Part shown: in pieces, positions 42,299 through 50,732 of the stretch
Position numbering within the stretch: the first letter of the stretch is position 1
How the letters are laid out: the number at the start of each line of letters is the position of its first letter
Assembly (NCBI RefSeq): GCF_019655055.1
Contig: NZ_BPFA01000034.1
Span: 1-53,222, forward strand
DNA from: Shewanella sp. MBTL60-112-B2
GTDB lineage: Bacteria > Pseudomonadota > Gammaproteobacteria > Enterobacterales > Shewanellaceae
Reading direction: 5' to 3'
Length of the DNA: 53,222 nt
Notes under the pieces: generated by a model
Told to the model about the DNA's origin: nothing
Database searches by the model: none
Seen by the model: only the letters and a program-made list of their open reading frames with translations
Made by a program: the position numbers and the translations under genes

Positions 42299-43009
42299 TT
42301 ACTTAATAAACGCGAATGCATCACCGTAGAGGTGATCTTCCTCAACGCCCATGGTACGGAACACTTCACGCGCAGCGCCAACCATATCAAAACGCCCTGC
42401 AATATAGATGTCATAGCCTTTCAGGCTAGTGAAGTCGTCTTTGATCTGCTCAAGCAGATTAGCTTCTTTACCTTTCCAATCATCAGTTGCTTCTTCGATA
42501 ACCGGGATAAAGTTCAGCCATGGGTGGGCGTCATGCCATTCGCGAGCAATAGTTTCATAGTACATCGCATCTTGGTTGCGACAACCCCAGTACAATGTGG
42601 TTTCAATATCTTGGCCTAAAGCAATCTTCTGCTCAACAATACTCTTGATATAAGAGAAACCAGTGCCGCCAGCAATTAGCAGGCGAGGGCGAACGCTATC
42701 TGCTCGCAGGTGAGCATCACCGCCAGGTACTTCAATCTCAATGCTGCTACCTGTGGCTAAGCATTCTTTTAAGCGCTCAACCACTTGCATAGGGTAGCTT
42801 TCGCTAACGGCGGCACCGATATGCAGCTCAATATGTTCGGCATCTGGTGCCGAAGCGATAGAGAATGGGCGTTTGTCTTTTTCGCCCATAACCACGCAAA
42901 GGTATTGGCCTGCTTTAAAATTAAAAGCGATACTTGGCTTTAAAATAACTTGAAACACCGCGTTATTAAACGGCGCTACTTTTTCAATGGTACAGCTAAT
43001 GGTGTTCAT
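42299..43009 (-). CDS. fre: Fre, NAD(P)H-flavin reductase
   Basis: A 236-residue ferredoxin-reductase-like enzyme that reduces free flavins with NAD(P)H. It shows the flavin motif RPFSIASAP and the nucleotide-binding motif LLIAGGTGFSYIKSI; the C-terminus FAFIK is typical. The start at 43009 (MNTISCTIEKV, preceded by AAGGA) gives the family length; an upstream in-frame start at 43084 would add 25 non-homologous residues. It lies next to ubiD on the same strand, a common gammaproteobacterial arrangement. Reduced flavin is needed for the prenyl-FMN cofactor of UbiD, which may explain the pairing. Confidence 0.93.
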   Translation of the reverse strand: MNTISCTIEKVAPFNNAVFQVILKPSIAFNFKAGQYLCVVMGEKDKRPFSIASAPDAEHIELHIGAAVSESYPMQVVERLKECLATGSSIEIEVPGGDAHLRADSVRPRLLIAGGTGFSYIKSIVEQKIALGQDIETTLYWGCRNQDAMYYETIAREWHDAHPWLNFIPVIEEATDDWKGKEANLLEQIKDDFTSLKGYDIYIAGRFDMVGAAREVFRTMGVEEDHLYGDAFAFIK

Positions 43010-43117
43010 CTTTATTCCTTGATGAGCCTCTCTTTGGAGGCTTATTAAGTCTAGGTTTATCTGCCTACCAAGTGGGATAGGCAATATAATGATTAACTAA
43101 TGCAAAGTGCATTATTG

Positions 43118-44599
43118 TTACAGGGTTGGCGCATCGTCAATGCCAAGTTCATCCCATATGGCATCAACTTTTTGCTTAACGGCTTCATCCATAACAATTG
43201 GCGTGCCCCATTCGCGGTCGGTTTCACCTTCCCACTTATTGGTAGCGTCCATCCCCATTTTTGACCCTAGACCTGCAACTGGTGAGGCAAAGTCGAGATA
43301 GTCGATTGGGGTGTTTTCTATCATTACCGTGTCACGTTTTGGATCCATACGGGTGGTAATCGCCCAGATCACATCGTTCCAGTCGCGGCAGTTGACGTCT
43401 TCATCAACCACAACAATAAACTTGGTATACATAAACTGGCGTAGGAAAGACCAAGCCCCCATCATCACTCGTTTAGCGTGACCCGGATATTGTTTACGGA
43501 TCGAAATAACCGCCATACGATACGAGCAGCCTTCAGGCGGCAAGTAAAAGTCGATAATTTCTGGATACTGTTTACGTAAAATTGGCACAAACACTTCGTT
43601 TAATGCTACACCTAACATAGCAGGCTCATCAGGTGGTCGGCCGGTATAGGTGCTGTGGTAAATGGCATCTTTTCTGTGAGTAATGTGGGTCACAGTAAAC
43701 ACTGGGAATGAGTCGGTTTCGTTATAGTAACCTGTGTGATCGCCATATGGGCCTTCTTCAGCCGTCTCGTCAGGATCGATATAGCCTTCCAAGATGATTT
43801 CGCTGGTGGCCGGTACTTCTAAGTCACAGCTTAATGCTTTACACACTTCAGTACGTTCACCACGTAACAGCCCAGCAAAAGCGTATTCGCTCATGGCATC
43901 AGGTACTGGTGTTACCGCACCCAGAATGGTTACCGGATCGGCGCCTAGCGCCACGACTACAGGGTAGCGTTCACCTGGGTGCTTCTCTTTGAAATCTTTA
44001 AAGTCTAATGCGCCGCCGCGATGATCAAGCCAGCGCATAATCAACTTGTCTCTACCGAGTAATTGCTGGCGGTAAATGCCCAAGTTTTGGCGCTTTTGGC
44101 GTGGCCCTTTAGTGATGGTTAAGCCCCAAGTTACCAGTGGCGCCACGTCGCCAGGCCAACAGTGCTGAATAGGCAGCTTAGTTAAATCGACATCTTCGCC
44201 GGTTTTAACGACTTGTTGGCAAGGAGGATTGCGTACGGTTTTTGGCGGCATGTTTAAGGCTTGCTTAAACATAGGGATTTTTGAAATAGCGTCTTTAAAA
44301 CCTCGTGGTGGCTCAGGCTCTTTTAAAAACGCCAGCAGTTCACCTACATCGCGTAGCGCGAGAGGATCTTCTTTACCTAATGCCATGGCTACGCGTTTTG
44401 GGGTACCAAAAAGGTTAGCTAGCACAGGCATGTCGTTGCCGACAGGATTTTCGAATAACAGAGCTGGACCTTTGGCGCGTAATACACGATCGGCTATCTC
44501 TGTCATTTCCAAATGAGGATCGACGGGATGACTAATACGCTTAAGCTCACCATTGGTTTCTAAGTGGTCTATAAAGCTGCGTAAATCCTTAAAACTCAT
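43118..44599 (-). CDS. ubiD: UbiD, 4-hydroxy-3-polyprenylbenzoate decarboxylase
   Basis: A 493-residue decarboxylase of ubiquinone biosynthesis that uses prenylated FMN. Family segments include SFKDLRSFIDHLETNGELKRI at the start, the catalytic region EEGPYGDHTGYYNE, and KFIVVVDEDVNCRDWNDVIWAITTRMDP. Full length. Upstream of fre and probably co-transcribed with it. Confidence 0.95.
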   Translation of the reverse strand: MSFKDLRSFIDHLETNGELKRISHPVDPHLEMTEIADRVLRAKGPALLFENPVGNDMPVLANLFGTPKRVAMALGKEDPLALRDVGELLAFLKEPEPPRGFKDAISKIPMFKQALNMPPKTVRNPPCQQVVKTGEDVDLTKLPIQHCWPGDVAPLVTWGLTITKGPRQKRQNLGIYRQQLLGRDKLIMRWLDHRGGALDFKDFKEKHPGERYPVVVALGADPVTILGAVTPVPDAMSEYAFAGLLRGERTEVCKALSCDLEVPATSEIILEGYIDPDETAEEGPYGDHTGYYNETDSFPVFTVTHITHRKDAIYHSTYTGRPPDEPAMLGVALNEVFVPILRKQYPEIIDFYLPPEGCSYRMAVISIRKQYPGHAKRVMMGAWSFLRQFMYTKFIVVVDEDVNCRDWNDVIWAITTRMDPKRDTVMIENTPIDYLDFASPVAGLGSKMGMDATNKWEGETDREWGTPIVMDEAVKQKVDAIWDELGIDDAPTL

Positions 44600-44832
44600 A
44601 GGGGAATTCTCATCGCTATAAACTGTGATATGGCGCGCACTATAGCACTATTCCAACGTGCGTTAAACGCTTGTTCATCAATGCGCGACTTGGATATATT
44701 TCAGGCTTTACTGAAGCAAATATGTGCGCAGCAAATGTATTAGCTTGTGGCATTGGTTTAGTCGTTATTTGAGCGTAAACTGAATTAACGCCATTCATGT
44801 TTGTTGAGTTGTTACAACAGAGGAAAATAGCG

Positions 44833-45360
44833 ATGAAGATCCATAAACTGCACTGTTACTTTACCGTCTTATTAGGTTTAGCTGCCATGTTGGTAACGGC
44901 AAAGCCAGTGGCTGCATTGGCCAGCTCGCAAGTGATAAGCAATGTCAGTGTTGGTCTTGGCTGGAGTAATTATGATTACCGCGATCCTTGGCGCTGGAAT
45001 GTAGGCGTGTCTAACAGCTGGTACGGTTATCCGTATCGAAATGGTTATTACAGGCCAGGCTGGCGACCCGGTTATAACTGGGGAGTGGGTTCTCGCTGGC
45101 GTTACCCTTATGGTTATAACAACCGTTATTACTCGCCTTACCGTTATGATAGGCAAAGCTATAAAGCACCTGAACCTAAGGTGGTTAGGCCGCCGGAGCG
45201 TATTACTACCAGCGTGAGTTATTCAACAGGGTTAACACGTCTCCCTGATAATGCACGAGTGATCCAAAAAGATGGTCGTACAGTGTATGAGTGGCAAGGA
45301 GTTGAGTATATGTTTGACTGGAATACAAATACTTACCAGAAAGTAACTGGAAATAAATAA
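44833..45360 (+). CDS. Secreted Tyr/Arg/Gly-rich protein of unknown function
   Basis: A 175-residue exported protein. The signal peptide ends near ALA-SS; a low-complexity middle part (about 35-105) is rich in Tyr, Arg, Gly, Pro and Trp (RNGYYRPGWRPGYN-like), and the C-terminal part contains DNARVIQKDGRTVYEWQGVEYMFD. I do not recognise a named family. ATG 44833 follows AGAGGAAA and is preferred to ATG 44797. A cell-envelope role is likely. Confidence 0.7.
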   Translation: MKIHKLHCYFTVLLGLAAMLVTAKPVAALASSQVISNVSVGLGWSNYDYRDPWRWNVGVSNSWYGYPYRNGYYRPGWRPGYNWGVGSRWRYPYGYNNRYYSPYRYDRQSYKAPEPKVVRPPERITTSVSYSTGLTRLPDNARVIQKDGRTVYEWQGVEYMFDWNTNTYQKVTGNK

Positions 45361-45435
45361 CAGCTAATAAATGACTTTGCCAAAAAGAACTTATTTAAGG
45401 AGATCTTAACCAAAGGGTGTCTAACAAAGATAAAT

Positions 45436-45457
45436 TAGCCGCAAAGGGGCTATTTTA
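45436..45457 (+). terminator. Short terminator-like hairpin
   Basis: TAGCC-GCAAAGG-GGCTA followed by TTTTATT, downstream of the secreted Tyr/Arg-rich gene. Confidence 0.45.
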
Positions 45458-45522
45458 TTCAGGCCAAAAAACTTGTTAATCTGAGAAGTAAGTTAACGGC
45501 ATAACATGGAAGGATGACTTAA

Positions 45523-46113
45523 ATGAGCTGGATGCAATTTACAATTGAGCTGCTGGATAAATTAATCTGGCCGGCAGTACTGGTGTTTGCAGTGCTCAGT
45601 TTAAAGCGGCCATTATCGAAGTTGATCCCCTTAGCGAAAAAGCTCAAGTTCAAAGACTTAGAGGTCGAGTTTGGTCAAGGTTTAAAAGCGGTGACGCAGC
45701 AAGCGCAAGGGGTTTTTCCTGAGCTTAAAACAGATAAAAAGTCGCAACTTATTGCTTCAGCTAATAGTTTACCTAACTCAGCCATTATTGAAGCTTGGGA
45801 GCAGGTGGATTTAGCGGCGGAGCAATTAATTAAGTCTCACTGCGACAACATCAGCTTAGATAAAAATACCCGCTATAAGCATATCGAGAATATTTTGATC
45901 AGCGAAGCGCTGATTAATACCAAGCAAGGCAAGCTCTTTAGTGAATTGCGCCAGCTGCGTAATCGGGTTGCCCATGCGGTGGGATATGAGGTAGGTAGGG
46001 CGGAAGCGATTCAATATATTGAGTTGTGCTTTAAACTTATTCAACATTTACATAGCTTAACGCCGTCTGCTCTTAGTGGCAGTCACTTAGGTATTAAAGA
46101 GATCGCCAGTTAG
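45523..46113 (+). CDS. Membrane-anchored HEPN-like protein
   Basis: A 196-residue protein with one N-terminal membrane helix (about 11-27) and a helical cytoplasmic domain. The segment LFSELRQLRNRVAHAVGYEV carries an RNRVAH motif like the Rx4-6H motif of HEPN domains (DUF4145-type). Some HEPN proteins are RNases or toxins, others structural; no antitoxin-like neighbour is present. The function is open. Confidence 0.6.
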   Translation: MSWMQFTIELLDKLIWPAVLVFAVLSLKRPLSKLIPLAKKLKFKDLEVEFGQGLKAVTQQAQGVFPELKTDKKSQLIASANSLPNSAIIEAWEQVDLAAEQLIKSHCDNISLDKNTRYKHIENILISEALINTKQGKLFSELRQLRNRVAHAVGYEVGRAEAIQYIELCFKLIQHLHSLTPSALSGSHLGIKEIAS

Positions 46114-46147
46114 CGCAGCTTACCATTGGCTAAAGTCGATAAAATAT

Positions 46148-46168
46148 AGCCCAATCATTGATTGGGCT
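46148..46168. terminator. Bidirectional terminator between convergent genes
   Basis: AGCCCAATC-ATT-GATTGGGCT followed by TTATTTTT, between the HEPN-like gene and the acetyltransferase. Confidence 0.8.
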
Positions 46169-46178
46169 TTATTTTTGG

Positions 46179-46703
46179 TTAGGCTTTGCTTTTTAAATAC
46201 ATATCATACCGTTGGATGATGAACCCCAGATCTTGAAACTTTTTATTGAAGGTCATGCCAAGCTTTTTCAGTACATTGATAGAGGCGTGATTTCGTTCAA
46301 CCACGTCGCCAACAATATAATCTAAATCCATATGGTTTTTAGCGTACTCAATACAGGCTTGGTTTGCTTCGGTGGCAAAACCTTGGCCCCAATATTCAGG
46401 TGCAAAGCGGTAGCCTATATCCGTTTCATCAATTCGGTAATCGTTTTTAAAGCCACAAAAACCAATCACCTTATTGCTTTCTTTCAATACTACCGCCCAA
46501 CGAGCGTAGCCAAACTGTAAGTATTCATTGAGCCAAATATCGCGAATAATGCGCTCGGCATCGGCTAGTGACTTAACGACTCCGGCATCGCCTGTGTATA
46601 GATTGACTCTTTCATCGGCGTTGAAATCATAGACGGCTTGAATATCGTCAAGATTAAACTCTCTAATGATTAGTCGCGGCGTCTCGGTAATGATTTTGCT
46701 CAT
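46179..46703 (-). CDS. GNAT-family N-acetyltransferase (RimJ/RimL type)
   Basis: A 174-residue acetyltransferase: TPRLIIREFNLDDIQAVYDF at the start, the acetyl-CoA region GYRFAPEYWGQGFATEANQACIEYA, and NHASINVLKKLGMTF near the end. Members acetylate protein N-termini or small molecules; the substrate here cannot be told. It is 28 bases upstream of a lipoprotein gene read in the other direction of sequence order (both on the minus strand). Confidence 0.85.
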   Translation of the reverse strand: MSKIITETPRLIIREFNLDDIQAVYDFNADERVNLYTGDAGVVKSLADAERIIRDIWLNEYLQFGYARWAVVLKESNKVIGFCGFKNDYRIDETDIGYRFAPEYWGQGFATEANQACIEYAKNHMDLDYIVGDVVERNHASINVLKKLGMTFNKKFQDLGFIIQRYDMYLKSKA

Positions 46704-46731
46704 GGGCTTTCCTTGTCTCCTTGTTCTGCAA

Positions 46732-47223
46732 TTACCATACGACTTCTTTTATTGGATTGTCTGTTTCACCAATAATCGTTTTAACCACTTTATTATCAGC
46801 GTCTAACAAGATCAATCTTGGGATCCCACTATTAGCAAATTGCGAGTAGATGGCGCGATCTTCATCGGCGACTAAGGAAAAGTTTAACTCGTATTCGACG
46901 GCGAAAGTATTGAGCGCTGCTACCGTTTCTTCACGACCAATACCTATTATGTCGATGTTAGGGCTTAGGTGAATATTGGAGTTTTCCAAAAGTGTCATGG
47001 TGCGTTGAGAGTCGTGGCACCAAGTCGCAAATAGGATGAGTAGCTTGTTGTTACTTGATTGGCTTAAATCAATATTGTTGCCTTGAGTATCGACAAACTG
47101 ACTAATGGGAACATGATCTCCAGGTTTGACATAGGTGAGATACTGAGGCTGTTTAGCTGTGTTAGCGCAGCCACTTATAACAATAACAAGTAGGCTTAAT
47201 ATGAGGGATTTAAAGGCTTTCAT
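46732..47223 (-). CDS. Thioredoxin-fold (TlpA-like) lipoprotein with a single active-site cysteine
   Basis: A 163-residue lipoprotein (lipobox ISGC) with a TlpA/AhpC-TSA-like fold: LLILFATWCHDSQRTM, VEYELNFSLVADEDRAIYSQF and the cis-proline region SGIPRLILLDAD. The usual WCxxC is WCHDS, so only the first cysteine is kept and classical disulfide exchange is unlikely. A monothiol or peroxidase-like role is possible. It probably forms an operon with the acetyltransferase downstream. Confidence 0.75.
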   Translation of the reverse strand: MKAFKSLILSLLVIVISGCANTAKQPQYLTYVKPGDHVPISQFVDTQGNNIDLSQSSNNKLLILFATWCHDSQRTMTLLENSNIHLSPNIDIIGIGREETVAALNTFAVEYELNFSLVADEDRAIYSQFANSGIPRLILLDADNKVVKTIIGETDNPIKEVVW

Positions 47224-47683
47224 TACGATCCTTTTTTATTATAAAACCTGCAAACCAAATAGATGGCTAAAGGTGAGTTAGCAAGGTAAGTGGTAACCTT
47301 AATAATGCTAAGCTATCAAAGCTTCCAGTAAATGTATAACTACAGCATGTACATAAGCTCTAGGGCTGAGCGTTTGGTGTCTATTTATTAACAATAAATC
47401 CAATATGTTTGTTGACAGCAGTTCGAGTACATCCTATCGTGGTCTTATATCTAATTTGCTGTTGCATAAGTGTTTGATTAACAGAATTTATTAAGGAAGG
47501 TCACGTGTTGTTAACACTCGTTCAGGCTTACTACTATCGATAGCCACAATGGCGTAGATAGAGGTTATTTTCATCCCCCCTCATGTTTTAAATCACTCCA
47601 TTGTGGCAATTCCATTTCTTTCGGAAGTCGGCCACCATCAAAGCCTGTTCCGAACTCAAACTCATATATTTGGAACACCATAA
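47224..47683 (+). promoter_or_regulatory. Upstream region of the aromatic amino acid permease
   Basis: No gene is seen in this 460-base gap. A perfect 10-bp inverted repeat, GCCACAATGG (47543-47552) and CCATTGTGGC (47598-47607), flanks 45 bases and lies about 76 bases before the permease start. It could be a double operator or a large leader hairpin. Confidence 0.4.
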
Positions 47684-48886
47684 ATGAACAAAAGTAAAAC
47701 CTTCGGCAGCATGCTAATTATTGCTGGTACAACAATTGGCGCAGGAATGCTGGCATTACCTTTGGCCGCATCGGGTCTTGGCTTTGGTATGGCTAGCATC
47801 ATCATGCTACTGATTTGGTCACTAATGACCTATACCGCGCTGCTGATGATTGAAGTACATCAACACGCCCCTATTGATGCGACCTTACATACCTTGGCGC
47901 ATAAGCTATTAGGGCGAAAAGGGCAGCTTATTGCCAGCTTTTCGATGATGTTTCTATTCTATGCGTTATGCGCCGCCTACATTGCAGGGGGAGGCGAACA
48001 GATCCACAGTAAATTAACCAGCTGGTTTGGACTAGAACTGCCAATGCAAGCTGGATCAATTATTTTTACCTTATTGATAGGCACAGTGGTAGCCATCGGT
48101 ACTCGTTCGGTGGATCTGATAAACCGCAGCTTGTTTTCGCTTAAATTGATTGCGTTAGTGGTCATGCTGTTCCTGCTTTTACCCCATGTGTCGGTAGAAA
48201 ACCTAGTCGAGCTTCCTGTTCACCAAGGTTTAGTGTTCGCGTCATTACCTGTTATCTTCACCTCTTTTGGTTTTCATGGCTCTATTCCATCGGTTGTACG
48301 TTATTTAGGTAAAGATACTAAGGCGTTACGCTGGATCATCGTTGTGGGCTCTGCATTGCCATTGATGATATACCTACTATGGATGCTAGCTAGTCATGGC
48401 GTATTGCCTCAGGAAGACTTAATGGGCAGCCAAAGTTTGAATGGCTTTATCGCTTCTTTAAGTCGAATGTTAGACAATCCGATGATTGCTAATGCGGTAT
48501 CTATTTTTGCCGACTTAGCGCTAGCGACTTCTTTCCTTGGGGTAAGCCTAGGCCTATTCGACTTCATCTCTGATCTACTTAAGCGCAGCACCAAGGCTAG
48601 CCATAGAGTGCAGGTTGGCTTAGTGACTTTCTTACCACCATTAGGCTTTGCTCTGTTCTACCCTCAAGGGTTTATTACCGCATTAGGTTACGCAGCCTTT
48701 GCCTTGGTCATTCTGGCTGTTTTTCTGCCAGTCGCTATGGTTACGGCACAGCGTAAGCAGGTCGGTTTACAGGGATACAGAGTAAAAGGCGGCAAGGTAG
48801 GCTTAGTTGCGGCAGGCTTAGCTGGTGTATTGATTATCAGTGTGCAATTGATGCAGATGTTTAACCTGCTACCTTCAGTTGGTTGA
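47684..48886 (+). CDS. Tyrosine/tryptophan permease (HAAAP family, TyrP/Mtr-like)
   Basis: A 400-residue transporter with about eleven membrane helices. The N-terminus FGSMLIIAGTTIGAGMLALPLAASGLGFG is the hallmark of hydroxy/aromatic amino acid permeases, and FTSFGFHGSIPSVVRYLGKD and LATSFLGVSLGLFDFISDLLKR follow. It should import tyrosine or tryptophan with protons; the exact substrate cannot be decided by eye. Confidence 0.88.
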   Translation: MNKSKTFGSMLIIAGTTIGAGMLALPLAASGLGFGMASIIMLLIWSLMTYTALLMIEVHQHAPIDATLHTLAHKLLGRKGQLIASFSMMFLFYALCAAYIAGGGEQIHSKLTSWFGLELPMQAGSIIFTLLIGTVVAIGTRSVDLINRSLFSLKLIALVVMLFLLLPHVSVENLVELPVHQGLVFASLPVIFTSFGFHGSIPSVVRYLGKDTKALRWIIVVGSALPLMIYLLWMLASHGVLPQEDLMGSQSLNGFIASLSRMLDNPMIANAVSIFADLALATSFLGVSLGLFDFISDLLKRSTKASHRVQVGLVTFLPPLGFALFYPQGFITALGYAAFALVILAVFLPVAMVTAQRKQVGLQGYRVKGGKVGLVAAGLAGVLIISVQLMQMFNLLPSVG

Positions 48887-49050
48887 TGGGTCGATAGGTT
48901 AAAAGCCAAGAAGTTCAGCTGATTTTGAGTGGTAATTGACTAAAAATCAGCTAACTAAGCATTATTTTGCATTGTTGGCTGGTTTTTTAGGCACTTGAGT
49001 CGAAAGAGACTTTACATTGAAGTCGAGTATCCCTATTATCAGCGGCGTTC

Positions 49051-49141
49051 GGAGGGATGGCAGAGTGGTCGAATGCACCGGTCTTGAAAACCGGCATGGG
49101 TTTATAGCCCATCTAGGGTTCAAATCCCTATCCCTCCGCCA
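49051..49141 (+). tRNA. tRNA-Ser (anticodon UGA), copy 1
   Basis: A class II tRNA with acceptor GGAGGGA/TCCCTCC, anticodon loop CTTGAAA (anticodon TGA), long variable arm (CATGGGTTTATAGCCCAT), T-arm AGGGTTCAAATCCCT and an encoded CCA. A rho-independent terminator (GGGCTTCC...GGAAGCCC, then T5) follows at 49154-49180. Confidence 0.95.
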
Positions 49142-49931
49142 CATTTAGAGAAAGGGCTTCCAGTAATGGAAGCCCTTTTTCGTATTTGCAATTCAATGGG
49201 TTTATAGCGCAGATATGTAGGCTTCAAATCCTTATCCCTACGCCCCATTTAGAAGAGCCCGTTATCTATAGCGGGCTTTTTGCTATCTATGTTTTATAAA
49301 GTTGAACCCTAGGGTTCCTATTGTTTAAAGTCTGCTATCCCTCCGCCATATTCAAGATGAAGGGCTACTCGAAAGAGTAGCCCTATTTCGTATTTTCAAA
49401 TAAAAGCTGAACCCTAGGGTTCCTATTGTTTAGACTCTTTACTAGGGATTGGCTATCCCAGCGCCAAATTTAGATGAGGCCCCAGCAGAAATGCTGGGGC
49501 CTTTTCGCATTTAGGAAGTTCCATTTTGAACCCTAGGGTTGCTATTGTTTAGACTCTTTACTAAGAATTGGCTATCCCTCCGCCACATTTAGAGAAAGGG
49601 CTTTCCTTCTTAATTGTAGAGAGAGGGAGCTCTTTTTCGTTTCGGATATAAAGCTGATTAGAACCCCTGGGTTCCTGCTATTTACAGATAACTAAAGTTA
49701 GCTATGCCTTTGCCACATTTAGAGAGGGAGCTTCCACTTTTTATTCAAGGGGAATAGTCGTATAGATGGCGTGTGGTGAAAGCGGTCCATATTGCGGTGT
49801 CTTAACTAGATTAGATTTGCAGCAGATTTTGGTGAAATGGACCTGTTGCGCTGAGTTTTTGTGCAAACTAACCAGTTGGGTGAAAATAGGCTTTACAATG
49901 ACGCTGAGTATCCCTATTATCAGCGGCGTTC
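49142..49931 (+). repeat. Degenerate array of tRNA-Ser 3' remnants and terminators, left part
   Basis: About five decayed units separate the two tRNA genes. Each has a trace of the tRNA acceptor end (CTATCCCTCCGCCACATTTAG or variants, for example near 49230, 49335, 49450, 49565 and 49700), most followed by a hairpin plus T-run, and several joined by GAACCCTAGGGTTCCTATTGTTTAG linkers (49304, 49409, 49528). The linker palindrome GAACCCTAGGGTTC looks like the T-arm sequence fused to its own reverse complement. The unit near 49198-49243 also retains variable-arm sequence (ATGGGTTTATAGC). An apparent ORF here is chance. Confidence 0.75.
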
Positions 49932-50022
49932 GGAGGGATGGCAGAGTGGTCGAATGCACCGGTCTTGAAAACCGGCATGGGTTTATAGCCCATCTAGGGT
50001 TCAAATCCCTATCCCTCCGCCA
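49932..50022 (+). tRNA. tRNA-Ser (anticodon UGA), copy 2
   Basis: It is identical to the gene at 49051 across the tRNA and about 24 bases of 5' flank (GAGTATCCCTATTATCAGCGGCGTTC), so the duplication included part of the promoter region. The terminator GGGCTACTC-GAAA-GAGTAGCCC plus T5 follows at 50036-50062. Confidence 0.95.
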
Positions 50023-50400
50023 TATTCAAGATGAAGGGCTACTCGAAAGAGTAGCCCTTTTTCGTATGTTCAGAAAAAGTTGATTTGACCCCCTAGTTCC
50101 TATTGTTTAGAACCAGCTATCCCATTCGCCACATTTAGAAAAGCCCGCTATTTATAGCGGGCTTTTTGCTATCTACGATTTATAAAGTTGAACTCTAGGG
50201 TTCCTATTATTTAGATCTAGCTATCCCAGCGCCACATTTAGAGAAAGGGCTTCCATTCTTGTAATAAATAGCGGAAGCCCTTTTTCGTATTTGCAATTCA
50301 ATGGGTTTATAGCGCATATATGTAGGGTTCAAGTCTCCAGCCCTTGGCGCCACATTCAGAAAAGCCCACTATTTATAGTAGGGTTTTTGCTATCAGCGAT
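50023..50400 (+). repeat. Degenerate array of tRNA-Ser 3' remnants and terminators, right part
   Basis: At least three more decayed units: CTATCCCATTCGCCACATTTAG (about 50119), CTATCCCAGCGCCACATTTAG (about 50221) and a variable-arm-to-acceptor remnant ATGGGTTTATAGCGCATATATGTAGGGTTCAAGTC (about 50301-50335), each followed by a hairpin and T-run. The remaining 330 bases up to gdhA show no gene or clear structure. Confidence 0.7.
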
Positions 50401-50732
50401 TTACAAATGAGATCCTTAGGCTCCCTTTTACCTCTTGAGCTTGCTATTAACTGCTGTTTATTTAGATGTGGCGGCTGAAGTTTACACAAAATAAAAAGTG
50501 TCCTGTATTTGATTTGATGATTTCTCTTTTTAGTTGTGGTTTTATTGAGGATTTATCATCAACTAGTAAGAATGTTTGGTTTTCTTGAGGTGTCACACAG
50601 GTTCAGTAAAGTATTGTATTAATTAACCATCATTTACTGATATAAACCATTTCACAAAATAAACTGCAGGCATGTTTAAACGCATTCCAAGCAGTAGCTA
50701 CCTCAATTCTTTGTATACCCTGGAGCACCAAA

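Noticed and set aside
49051..50022. tRNA-Ser duplication considered as attL/attR of an integrated element
   Set aside because: No integrase or cargo lies between the two tRNAs, only decayed tRNA pieces and terminators. Tandem duplication explains it more simply, although past integrations are not excluded.
49741..50083. Open frames on both strands across the second tRNA-Ser
   Set aside because: They run through a tRNA gene and its flanks, and one repeats a peptide also seen opposite the first tRNA because the DNA is duplicated.
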